Source: Haloechinothrix aidingensis (GTDB lineage: Bacteria > Actinomycetota > Actinomycetes > Mycobacteriales > Pseudonocardiaceae). Taken from it: a stretch of 64,000 nt of DNA. The notes under the pieces are model-generated. The model worked only from the letters and a program-made list of their open reading frames with translations. It made no database searches and was not told the origin of the DNA. The stretch is taken from NCBI RefSeq assembly GCF_013450155.1, contig NZ_JACCKD010000008.1, positions 186,001-250,000 of the forward strand, in the 5' to 3' direction. Shown one piece after another: positions 1-7,937 of the stretch (position 1 is its first letter; every line of letters begins with the position of its first letter). Both the position numbers and the translations under genes were made by a program.

Positions 1-233
1 CTGACGGCGATGACCAGCATCAACGCGCCACCGATCAGGAACCCGAGGATGGCACCCAACGGGCCGGCGGTCGCCAGCCAGTCGGTCGGCAATACGAAGG
101 CGCCCCACCCTACGGCCGAGCCGAGGGCGATGGCCCAGACCCACCCGGGTTTGAGTGTCCTCGACAGTTGCGCTCTGTCTCCCCCAGCCTTACCTGCACC
201 AGCGTCAGCGCTGGATGACGTACGTGGTTCCAT
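1..233 (-). CDS. APC-family amino acid permease, N-terminus only (cut by window edge)
   Basis: The first 77 codons read from ATG at 233 towards the left edge. After about 28 polar residues the protein enters a membrane segment containing WAIALGSAVGWGAFVLP, the glycine-rich first helix typical of APC amino acid permeases, followed by a second hydrophobic stretch (GAILGFLIGGALMLVIAV). A GGAGG ribosome binding site lies about 11 bases upstream. It is the last visible gene of the taurine operon, 48 bases after pta, so taurine or a related amino acid is the likely substrate (inference from context). Most of the gene lies outside the window. Confidence 0.8.
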   Translation of the reverse strand, partial: MEPRTSSSADAGAGKAGGDRAQLSRTLKPGWVWAIALGSAVGWGAFVLPTDWLATAGPLGAILGFLIGGALMLVIAV

Positions 234-281
234 TGTGTGCCTCGCCTCCGGGGACCGTGCCGATCCCCCGCAGTTCACGGA

Positions 282-1346
282 CTATTGTCGTCCCGTTCTC
301 GCCGTTACGGATAGAGGCGGCTCCGCGCTCCTCATCGCGGGCGCGCTGGATTGCAGTGCGCTGATCGCGGCGACAGTGACGATGTCGGCGCTGCTGCAGC
401 CGCGAGAGAGATCGTTGACCGGCATCGCCAGACCCTGCAGGATCGGTCCGTAGGCCTGCGCACCGGCGAGTCGTTGGGTGATCTTGTAGCCGATGTTTCC
501 GGCTGCGAGGTTCGGGAATACGAACACGTTGGCGCGGCCCGCGACCGTGGACGCCCCCGCCTTACTACGCCCGACCGACTCGATGAAGGCCGCGTCGAAC
601 TGGAGCTCGCCGTCCACGTCCAGGCCCGGCTCGCGCTCGCGTACCCGCTCGGTCGCCGCCCGCACCAGGTCGGCGCCCGCGTGGGAGGCACTGCCCTTCG
701 TGCTGAACGACAGCATCGCCACAGCGGGCTCCTCCCCGGTCAGCGACCGGAAAGTCGTTCCGGTGGCCACGGCCACCTCGGCCAGCTGCTCGCGGTCGGG
801 TTCGGGCAGCACGGCGCAGTCGGCGTAGGCCAGGCGCCGCCCGCCGGGAAGCACCATCAGGAAGCTGCTGGTCACGCAGCTCGCCGCGGGCGCGGTACCG
901 ACCACCCGCAGGGCCGCGCGCAGCACGTCGGCCGTGGGTCGCGCACTACCCGCCACACAGGCGTCCGCCAGCCCGGCGGGCACCGTGGCCACGGTCAGGA
1001 ACAGCGGGTCCGCACGCCACTCCGCGGCGCGCTCCGCCGGGGCGGTGGACAGCCGCTCGTCTAGCACCTCGCCCGCCGCGCAGGCGGCGAGCTCGCACGG
1101 GGACATCGTGACGATGTCCGGCCCCAGCCGCACCCCTGCTGCGGAGGCCGCCGACGTCACCTCTTGCCGGGTACCGATCACCACGGGCGTGATCCCGTGT
1201 GCGGCCAGCTCGGCGGCCGCGGTGACCACCCGCGCGTCGTGGCCATCGGCGAGCGCGACCCGCGGGCGGTGCGCGGCCAGCCGGGCACACCACCCTGCCA
1301 GCAGCTCATCGCCACCGGAACGGCCCGCTACGGCATCGGCTACCAC
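282..1346 (-). CDS. pta: Phosphate acetyltransferase
   Basis: Converts acetyl phosphate and CoA to acetyl-CoA and phosphate. The 354-residue product is the short, catalytic-domain form of Pta; the C-terminal half carries the family signatures RANVFVFPNLAAGNIGYK and QGLAMPVNDLSRGCS. GTG start at 1346 preceded by GGAGG at good spacing. It follows xsc in the same direction; Xsc makes acetyl phosphate from sulfoacetaldehyde, so this Pta completes carbon recovery from taurine. The dedicated xsc-pta pairing is well known in sulfonate degraders. Confidence 0.93.
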   Translation of the reverse strand: MVADAVAGRSGGDELLAGWCARLAAHRPRVALADGHDARVVTAAAELAAHGITPVVIGTRQEVTSAASAAGVRLGPDIVTMSPCELAACAAGEVLDERLSTAPAERAAEWRADPLFLTVATVPAGLADACVAGSARPTADVLRAALRVVGTAPAASCVTSSFLMVLPGGRRLAYADCAVLPEPDREQLAEVAVATGTTFRSLTGEEPAVAMLSFSTKGSASHAGADLVRAATERVREREPGLDVDGELQFDAAFIESVGRSKAGASTVAGRANVFVFPNLAAGNIGYKITQRLAGAQAYGPILQGLAMPVNDLSRGCSSADIVTVAAISALQSSAPAMRSAEPPLSVTARTGRQ

Positions 1347-1472
1347 GGCACACCTCCACCAGCTGTTCCTGACTGGTCACTTCGGACCTTCATCCGGTGC
1401 TTCCGGGGCGGGGATCGCGATCCCGTTACCGGTCGCGGCCCCGCCACCGGGACATCGCACGGAACGGACACC

Positions 1473-3224
1473 TCACCCGTTGAGGTGCTCGTACTTGCCG
1501 AGATGGCGAATCGGGTTCCGCAGCGCGTCCCTGCGGAACGGCTCGCCGAGCTCGCTGGAGTCCACATTGACGTTCAACACGACCGGCTTGCGTAGCGCGA
1601 ACGCGTCGCGCACCGCACCTTGCAGGTCGGACTCGCGGTCCACCGTGATGCCGTCGGCACCCATGGTCTTGGCGACCTCGGCGAAGTCCGGGTTGGTCAG
1701 GTTCGTTCCGACGAAGCGGTCATCGTAGAAGTCGATCTGGTTCTTCTTCTCGGCGCCCCACTGGCTGTTGTTCCAGACCACGGCGACCACCGGGATGTCG
1801 TGCCGCGCGGCGGTGAGCACCTCGGCCATGCTCATGCCCCACGCGCCGTCGCCGACGTAGGCCATGACGGGGTTGTCCGGCGCGGCCAGCTTCGCCCCGA
1901 GCGCTGTGGGGTAGGCGTAGCCGCAGTTGCCGAAGCTCATCGCCGCCAGGAACCGGCGGGGATTGTCGAAGTGCAGGTACGAGTTCGACACCGAGCAGAT
2001 ATTGCCGATGTCAGTGGAGACGATCGTGTCATCCGGCAGCGCGTCCCGGATCAGCGCCAGCGAGCGGCGCGGGCTGAGTGGCTCGCCGTGCCTGGCCGAC
2101 CAGCTCGCGAGCTCCTCGGCCCAGCTCGCCTTCTCCTCGGCGATGCGCGCGATCCGCTCGGTGTTCCGCGGGCGCTCGCCGTGCCTCTCCCGCAGCGCGT
2201 CCAGCACCGCGGCCGCCGTCTCCTTGGCATCACCCGCGATTCCCATATGGATCTTCTTGCTGAGCCCCAGCACGCGGTGGTCGGTATCGACCTGGATGAT
2301 CCTGGCTCCCGACGGCCAGTAGTCGATGCCGTGCTGCGGCAACGTACCGAACGGGCCCAGCCTGCAACCGACCGCGAACACCACGTCGGCCTCGCTGATC
2401 AGCCGCATCGCTGCCTTCGAGCCCTGGTAGCCGAGCGGCCCCACGGACAGCTCGTGACTGTGCGGGAACGAGTCGTTGTGCAGGTAGGAGTTCGTCACCG
2501 GCGCGGATAGGTACTCGGCCAGCGCGGCCACCTCGGCCACGCCGTCGGCCTGCACGACCCCGCCCCCGGAGACGATGACGGGGTTGCGCGCCTCCGCGAG
2601 GAGGGTGGCCGCGTGGCGGACCTGCTCGGGCGTGCCCGAGCCCCGGCGCACCGTCGCCGAGGGGTAGATCTCGTACTCGCTCTCTCCGTAGAAGTAGTCG
2701 CGCGGGATGTCGACCTGCACCGGGCCGGACTCGGCCTTGGCGACGTAGAACGCCCGCCGCATCAGCTCTGCCATCCGCTCGGGCCGGTTGACCTGCACCT
2801 GCCATTTGGTGATCTTGGAGAAGATCGGAAGCTGCTCGGTTTCCTGGAAACCGCCGAGACCGGTTCCCATGCTGCCCGCGGACGGTGTGACCACAACCAT
2901 CGGCGTGTGCGCCCAGTAGGCAGCGGCCACACCGGTGACGAAGTTCGTGATACCGGGGCCGTTCTGCGAGACGACGAGCGAGGGCTCGTTGCTGACCCGT
3001 GCGTAGCCGTCGGCCATGTGCACCGCGTTCTGCTCGTGGGCGACCGAGACGAAGTCGATCCCCGCGGCGGGGAACATGTCGAGGGCGTCCATGAAGGCGG
3101 ACCCGACGATCCCGGGTACCTTGGTCACGCCCTCAGCGGCGAGACTCTCCACAAAGGCCTCGCTGGAGGTCATCTTCGTCGGTCCGTACCCGGCCCGTGC
3201 GTCCGGTTCGTGGTTCTGCGGCAT
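1473..3224 (-). CDS. xsc: Sulfoacetaldehyde acetyltransferase
   Basis: ThDP-dependent enzyme that splits sulfoacetaldehyde with phosphate into acetyl phosphate and sulfite, the desulfonation step of taurine breakdown. The 583-residue product has the three-domain layout of the acetolactate synthase superfamily: an N-terminal ThDP domain with the catalytic glutamate (VAHEQNAVHMADGYAR), a central domain, and a C-terminal ThDP-binding motif GDGAWGM followed by VVWNNSQWG. The ATG at 3224 is chosen over an upstream in-frame start because AGGAG sits just before it and the extension overlaps the end of ald with unrelated sequence. It sits 34 bases after ald and 126 before pta. Confidence 0.95.
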   Translation of the reverse strand: MPQNHEPDARAGYGPTKMTSSEAFVESLAAEGVTKVPGIVGSAFMDALDMFPAAGIDFVSVAHEQNAVHMADGYARVSNEPSLVVSQNGPGITNFVTGVAAAYWAHTPMVVVTPSAGSMGTGLGGFQETEQLPIFSKITKWQVQVNRPERMAELMRRAFYVAKAESGPVQVDIPRDYFYGESEYEIYPSATVRRGSGTPEQVRHAATLLAEARNPVIVSGGGVVQADGVAEVAALAEYLSAPVTNSYLHNDSFPHSHELSVGPLGYQGSKAAMRLISEADVVFAVGCRLGPFGTLPQHGIDYWPSGARIIQVDTDHRVLGLSKKIHMGIAGDAKETAAAVLDALRERHGERPRNTERIARIAEEKASWAEELASWSARHGEPLSPRRSLALIRDALPDDTIVSTDIGNICSVSNSYLHFDNPRRFLAAMSFGNCGYAYPTALGAKLAAPDNPVMAYVGDGAWGMSMAEVLTAARHDIPVVAVVWNNSQWGAEKKNQIDFYDDRFVGTNLTNPDFAEVAKTMGADGITVDRESDLQGAVRDAFALRKPVVLNVNVDSSELGEPFRRDALRNPIRHLGKYEHLNG

Positions 3225-3258
3225 TGTGTCGCTCCTGTTGCTGGTGTTCTTCCGGCTG

Positions 3259-4371
3259 TCAGCCGATGACGTCGCTGGTGGGCTGGTAGGGAAGCGCGTG
3301 GGTGTCGGCGACGGCCCGGTTCGTGAGCGTTCCGGCATGCGTGTTGAGGCCCTCGGCCAGCGCGACGTCCTCGGCGAGCGCGGCGCGCCATCCCCTGTCC
3401 GCGATGGCGGTCACGTACGGCAACGTGACGTTGGTCAGGGCGTAGGTGGACGTGTTGGGCACGGCCCCCGGCATGTTGGTTACGCAGTAGAAGAGGCTGT
3501 CGTGCACGCGGAAGGTCGGCTCTGCGTGCGTCGTCGGCCGGGAGTCCTCGAAGCAGCCACCCTGGTCGATCGAGATGTCCACGAGCACGCTCCCCGGCTT
3601 CATCCCGCTGACGAGCTGGTTGCTGACCAGCCGGGGTGCCCGGGCTCCCGGGAGCAGGACCGCCCCGATCACGAGGTCGGCGTCGCGCACCGCGTTCTCG
3701 ATCTCGAGCTTGTTCGCGGTTACGGTCTTGACCCTCCCGCTGTACCGGCGGTCCAGTGCCCTCAGTTTGTCCACATCGGTGTCCAGAACCGTCACGTCGG
3801 CCCACATGCCCGCGGCCATGGCGATCGCGTTGGTCCCGGCGACACCGGCCCCGATGACGACGACGTTCGCGGGCTTCACCCCCGTGACGCCGCCGAGCAG
3901 CAAGCCACGCCCGCCTTCGGCACGCCGCAAGGCCTGCGCGCCCGCCTGCGGGGCGAGGCAGCCCGCTACCTCACTCATCGGGTACAGCAGCGGCAAGACC
4001 CCGTCCTTGCGCACGGTCTCGTACGCGATCGCCGTCGTACCGGCCCGCAGCAACGCCTCCGTGCAGTCGGCCGACGCCGCGAGGTGCAGGAAGGTGAACA
4101 GGGTCAGGTCCGCGCGGAGCCGGTGGTACTCCTCCTCGACCGGCTCCTTGACCTTGAGCACCAGCTCGGCCTGCTCCCACACGGCATCGGCCGAATCCTC
4201 GATCTTCGCTCCGGCGGCGGCGAAGTCCTCGTCGGCGATCGCCGACCCGGCACCCGCTCCGCGTTCGATGACCACGTCGTGCCCGCGCTCGACGAGCTCG
4301 TGCACGCCCGGCGGTGTGAGCGCCACCCGGTACTCGTGATTCTTGACTTCCCGAGGTATCCCAACGCGCAT
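3259..4371 (-). CDS. ald: Alanine dehydrogenase
   Basis: Oxidises L-alanine to pyruvate and ammonia with NAD. The product (370 residues, normal length) begins MRVGIPREVKNHEYRVALTP, the family N-terminus; the Rossmann dinucleotide motif VVVIGAGVAGTNAIAMAAG lies near residue 170 and VDISIDQGGCFE near residue 270. ATG at 4371 with GGGAGAGG upstream. In this operon it regenerates the pyruvate used by the taurine:pyruvate aminotransferase and releases the taurine nitrogen as ammonia (established pathway logic; assignment to taurine is from context). Confidence 0.95.
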   Translation of the reverse strand: MRVGIPREVKNHEYRVALTPPGVHELVERGHDVVIERGAGAGSAIADEDFAAAGAKIEDSADAVWEQAELVLKVKEPVEEEYHRLRADLTLFTFLHLAASADCTEALLRAGTTAIAYETVRKDGVLPLLYPMSEVAGCLAPQAGAQALRRAEGGRGLLLGGVTGVKPANVVVIGAGVAGTNAIAMAAGMWADVTVLDTDVDKLRALDRRYSGRVKTVTANKLEIENAVRDADLVIGAVLLPGARAPRLVSNQLVSGMKPGSVLVDISIDQGGCFEDSRPTTHAEPTFRVHDSLFYCVTNMPGAVPNTSTYALTNVTLPYVTAIADRGWRAALAEDVALAEGLNTHAGTLTNRAVADTHALPYQPTSDVIG

Positions 4372-4427
4372 GGCGGAACCTCTCCCTTTCGTGACTGGTG
4401 GTCTGTCGGGGCAGCCGCGCGGCGGGC

Positions 4428-5798
4428 TCAGCCGCGCAGGTACCGGTCGACGGCTCCGGCGACCGCGTCGACCTGGTGCAGCAATTCGTCGAGCACCTGC
4501 TCGTCGGCCACGAGCGGTGGCGAGAGCATCAGCATCGTGGCGCCACGGTCGTCCGGCCTGGTGATCAGACCGGCGTCGGTCATGGCCGGCGGAATGACAT
4601 CGCGGAGGATCTCCGCGGACTCCCGCTCCGTCAGCTCCCGGCCGGATGCCCTGCTGCCGGTGAACTCGATGGCGTAGAAGAAGCCGGTGCCGCGCCATTC
4701 GGCCACGCAATCGTGTGCCTCGGCGATCCGGTCGAGCCCGGCCTGGAACACCGGTTCCAACCGCCGCACGTTGCCGAGTACGTCCTCCTCGTGCACCGCG
4801 CTCAGGTTCGCCACGGCGACCGCGGTGGAGACCGGGTGGCCTCCCCAGGTGGCTCCGTGCGTGAACGCTCCGCCCAGCGGGGAGTCCATCAGCCGCGATG
4901 CGAGCGGGCCGCGCAGCAGCACGCCACCGAGCGGCGCGTACCCCGATGTCGCTCCCTTGGCGAAGGTGATCAGGTCGGGGGTGACGCCGTACTTGGCACT
5001 ACCGAACCAGTCACCGAGCCTGCCGTACGCGCAGATCACCTCGTCGGCGACGAGCAGGATGCCGTAGCGGTCGCAGATCTCGCGCAGCTGCTGCCAGTAA
5101 CCCGGCGGCGGGACGAGCGCACCGCGCGCGTTCTGCACCGGCTCGGCGATGACCGCGCCGACGGTCTCGGGGCCTTCCTCCTCGATGGCTGCGACGATCT
5201 CCTCGACGCACGGCAGCTGCGCGGCACTACCGCCCTCCCCAACGGTGGCGCCGAGGGTGTTGGCGACGTGCCGCACGCCGGGCATCAGCGGGCCGAACGG
5301 CTCCTTGTACTTGGGGATCCCCGTCACCGCGAGGGCACCGAGGGTGGTGCCGTGGTAGGCCATGTCCCTGGCGATGATCTTCGTGCGTCGCGGCTCACCC
5401 TGGCTGCGGTGGTACTGCCGCACGAACTTCACCGCCGACTCCACAGCCTCCGAACCGGAGTTGACGAAAAAGACCGTCTCCAGGTCGCCCGGAGCGAGGT
5501 CGGCGATCATCGCCGCCGCCTCGGCCGCGGCCGGATGGGCGGCCGACCAGTTCGTCCAGTAGGCGAGCGACTCCATCTGCTTGGCCGCGGCAGCGGGGAT
5601 GTCGGTACGGCCGTGCCCGATGTTCACGCAGAACAACCCGGACAGGCCGTCCAGGAAACGGCGACCGCGATCGTCGTAGAGGTAGCACCCCTCGCCCCGC
5701 GTGATCACGGAGAGCTCGGGGGCCTGCCACACCTGGCCCCTCGTGAAATGCGGGAACAGGTGTCGCTGGGCCTTCGCCCTGGTGTCTGTCTGGTTCAC
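4428..5798 (-). CDS. tpa: Taurine:pyruvate aminotransferase (class III PLP)
   Basis: Transfers the amino group of taurine to pyruvate, giving sulfoacetaldehyde and alanine. The 456-residue protein is a class III aminotransferase: FVNSGSEAVESAVK, the AYHGTTLGALAVTG motif, VADEVICAYGRLG, and the PLP lysine in FAKGATSGYAPLGG. The GTG start at 5798 has GGAGG eight bases upstream; an ATG further upstream would place poorly conserved sequence at the N-terminus. It is the first gene of the operon with ald, xsc and pta, which fixes taurine (rather than a diamine or beta-alanine) as the likely substrate. A taurine:2-oxoglutarate enzyme is the alternative but would not need ald. Confidence 0.9.
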   Translation of the reverse strand: MNQTDTRAKAQRHLFPHFTRGQVWQAPELSVITRGEGCYLYDDRGRRFLDGLSGLFCVNIGHGRTDIPAAAAKQMESLAYWTNWSAAHPAAAEAAAMIADLAPGDLETVFFVNSGSEAVESAVKFVRQYHRSQGEPRRTKIIARDMAYHGTTLGALAVTGIPKYKEPFGPLMPGVRHVANTLGATVGEGGSAAQLPCVEEIVAAIEEEGPETVGAVIAEPVQNARGALVPPPGYWQQLREICDRYGILLVADEVICAYGRLGDWFGSAKYGVTPDLITFAKGATSGYAPLGGVLLRGPLASRLMDSPLGGAFTHGATWGGHPVSTAVAVANLSAVHEEDVLGNVRRLEPVFQAGLDRIAEAHDCVAEWRGTGFFYAIEFTGSRASGRELTERESAEILRDVIPPAMTDAGLITRPDDRGATMLMLSPPLVADEQVLDELLHQVDAVAGAVDRYLRG

Positions 5799-5865
5799 GG
5801 GTATCCCTCCAGCACTCCCTGGCTGCTGTGATGGCAACCACTGTGCGCCAGGGACAGGACCCGAA

Positions 5866-5900
5866 CCAGATCCAGAATGTTGCGATTTTTTTGGTACCAG
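5866..5900 (-). promoter_or_regulatory. Candidate TauR half-sites upstream of tpa
   Basis: On the minus strand two direct repeats, CTGGTACCAA (5900-5891) and CTGGATCTGG (5875-5866), lie 25 bases apart start to start, 68 to 102 bases before the tpa start. Each matches 7 of 10 positions of the CTGGACYTAA direct repeat reported for the MocR-type regulator TauR of Rhodobacter. Weak matches; proposed because a TauR-like gene is nearby. Confidence 0.3.
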
Positions 5901-5942
5901 CACCGGCGGCGACGAACCGTCGCCGTGCTCACCCGGTACCGG

Positions 5943-6842
5943 TCACCGCTTGCGGGTGGCCACTGTGAGCAGCTGCGCGGCCGGTCCCACGAGCTTGCGA
6001 CCGGACGGCCACACGACGCGCAGGGCGCGGCGCAGATCCAGACCCTCGACGGTGACCTCGACCAGCCGCCCCTCCGCGAGATCGGAGGCAACGGCCAGCT
6101 CGCTCAGCACGGCAGGGCCCGTACCCGCGATCACCGCACTGCGCACCGCCGTCGTCGAACCGAGCTCGACCAGCGGCGTGAGCTGAGCGGCACCCGCCCG
6201 GTGCATGGCGCGTTCCAGCGTCTCCCTTGTTCCCGAGCCGCGCTCACGGACCACGAGCGGGACGGTGCTCAGGTCCCGTGTGGCCAGCGGCTTGCGCTTG
6301 CGCGCCCAGGGGTGCGTCGGCGCCACGACGACAACGAGCCGGTCACCGGCGACCCGCCGGGTGGACAGCTCGGCGGGTGCGCCGGGAGTCTCCACGAACC
6401 CCACGTCGACCTCGCCGGCACGCACGAGCTCGGCGACCGTGTCCGAGTTCGTCACCTGCAGGCCCACATACAGCTCGGGGTGCTCCCGGCGAAGCTCGCC
6501 GATCCACACCGGGACGAGGTGCTCGGCGACCGTCATGCTCGCCGCCACGCGTAGCTCGGCGTCGCGCCGGGAGCGCAACGCGTCGGCACCGGTGATCAAC
6601 CCGTCCAGCTCCTGCAGGACCCGTTGCGCCCAGCCACAGACCACCCGACCTGCCGGAGTCAGCGTCGCGCCGCGCCGTGTCCGGTCGACGAGCACCAGGC
6701 CGAGCCGCCGCTCCAGGGTGGACATCCGCTTGCTCGCCGCGGGTTGGGACGAGCCCAACTCGGCGGCTGCCTTGCCGATGCTGCCCCGCTCACCGATCAG
6801 CACGAGCAGCCGCAACGACTCCAGATCCGGCGGTTCGGCCAT
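5943..6842 (-). CDS. LysR-family transcriptional regulator
   Basis: 299 residues. N-terminal winged helix-turn-helix (residues 5-64, with GSIGKAAAELGSSQPAASKR as recognition region) followed by a LysR substrate-binding domain (from about residue 90). It stands between the taurine operon, to which it is parallel, and the divergently transcribed YeiH-type exporter. LysR genes divergent to YeiH exporters are common, so it probably controls exporter expression in response to a sulfur compound such as sulfite (inference). ATG at 6842 overlaps a T-N11-A motif, suggesting autoregulation. Confidence 0.88.
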   Translation of the reverse strand: MAEPPDLESLRLLVLIGERGSIGKAAAELGSSQPAASKRMSTLERRLGLVLVDRTRRGATLTPAGRVVCGWAQRVLQELDGLITGADALRSRRDAELRVAASMTVAEHLVPVWIGELRREHPELYVGLQVTNSDTVAELVRAGEVDVGFVETPGAPAELSTRRVAGDRLVVVVAPTHPWARKRKPLATRDLSTVPLVVRERGSGTRETLERAMHRAGAAQLTPLVELGSTTAVRSAVIAGTGPAVLSELAVASDLAEGRLVEVTVEGLDLRRALRVVWPSGRKLVGPAAQLLTVATRKR

Positions 6843-6854
6843 AACCGCAGACTA
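6842..6854. promoter_or_regulatory. Possible LysR box (T-N11-A) between LysR gene and exporter
   Basis: ATAACCGCAGACTAT at 6841-6855 contains a T-N11-A core with matching ATA/TAT ends. It overlaps the LysR start codon and lies 60 bases before the exporter start. Short motifs of this kind occur by chance, so this is a low-confidence candidate. Confidence 0.25.
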
Positions 6855-6913
6855 TGACATCATGCCGACTTCACGGCTACCCGAGCGTGCGGATCCCGGC
6901 CACCGTTGCCGGT

Positions 6914-7927
6914 ATGAGCGTCACCCAGCGCAACGTACAGCGAGCCACGACGGGATCGAGCCGGGTACTGCTCGCCGGCCTGATCACCGCCTGCGGTGCC
7001 GGTCTGGCATACCTGGTCAACCTCGCGGTGCCCGCGGTCGGAACCCTCACCGCCGCCGTACTGCTCGGCGTGCTCGCAGGCAACGTGCCGGTCCTGCCGC
7101 CCTCGACCAGGCCCGCACTGCAGCACACCACCCGGTGGCTCCTGCGCTCCGGCATCGTCCTGCTCGGCCTGCAACTCGCCGTGTCCCAACTGCTGGAGCT
7201 GGGACCCGGAACCGTACTCGCGGTACTGCTGACCGTGGCAGTCGGCTTCCTCGGCACGGTCGCGCTCGGCAGGGCACTCGGCGTCGGCCGTGGCCTGTCG
7301 GTCCTCGTCGCCACCGGGTTCTCCATCTGCGGGGCCTCGGCGATCGCCGCCATGGAGGGCGTGGTCCGGCGCAGGGACGAGGACGTGGCGACCGCGATCG
7401 CCCTGGTCACGCTGTACGGCACCCTCGCGATCGCCGCGATACCTCTCGCGGGCCCCGCCGTCGGTCTGACCGGTGACCGGCTGGGCGAGTGGGCCGGGGT
7501 GAGCGTGCACGAGGTCGGTCAGGTCGTCGCCGCGGCCGCGCCAGCAGGGGCTGGTGCCGTCGCCGCGGCCATCGTCGTCAAGCTCAGCAGGGTCGTGCTG
7601 CTCGCGCCCCTCGTCGCGGGGGTGAGCCTCACCGAACGGCGTGCGCTCGCAGGCACGGGTGGCACTCGCCCGCCCGTGCTCCCGCTGTTCGTGATCGGCT
7701 TCCTCGTCATGGTGGCCGTCCGCTCCACCGGTATGGTCCCCGGTCCCGCGCTCGCCGCAGCCGAGGTGCTCACCGAGATCGCGCTCGCGGGAGCCCTGTT
7801 CGGGCTCGGGACCTCGGTCGAGCTGCGCGCTCTCGTCCGTACCGGACCGCGCGCCCTCCTGCTCGGGCTGCTGTCCACCCTGCTGATCGCCGGTACCGGC
7901 GGTGCCCTGCTGCGCCTGCTCGCGTAG
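6914..7927 (+). CDS. YeiH-family putative sulfate/sulfite exporter
   Basis: 337-residue integral membrane protein with about ten hydrophobic helices. It carries the family signature ATGFSICGASAIAAMEGVVRR followed by DVATAIALVTLYG. YeiH (UPF0324) proteins are found beside xsc in sulfonate degraders and are thought to export the sulfite or sulfate released there. The ATG at 6914 (MSVTQRN) is preferred to 6854 because it leaves a regulatory gap to the divergent LysR gene and gives the usual family length; no strong ribosome binding site is seen at either. Convergent with tauR, 10 bases apart. Confidence 0.85.
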   Translation: MSVTQRNVQRATTGSSRVLLAGLITACGAGLAYLVNLAVPAVGTLTAAVLLGVLAGNVPVLPPSTRPALQHTTRWLLRSGIVLLGLQLAVSQLLELGPGTVLAVLLTVAVGFLGTVALGRALGVGRGLSVLVATGFSICGASAIAAMEGVVRRRDEDVATAIALVTLYGTLAIAAIPLAGPAVGLTGDRLGEWAGVSVHEVGQVVAAAAPAGAGAVAAAIVVKLSRVVLLAPLVAGVSLTERRALAGTGGTRPPVLPLFVIGFLVMVAVRSTGMVPGPALAAAEVLTEIALAGALFGLGTSVELRALVRTGPRALLLGLLSTLLIAGTGGALLRLLA

Positions 7928-7937
7928 GGCGTGTCCG

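Noticed and set aside
3225-3338. 38-codon N-terminal extension of xsc
   Set aside because: Overlaps the ald 3' end, serine/proline-rich and unlike Xsc; the ATG at 3224 has its own AGGAG.
4372-4710. 113-codon N-terminal extension of ald
   Set aside because: Lies over tpa in another frame; the family N-terminus starts at 4371.
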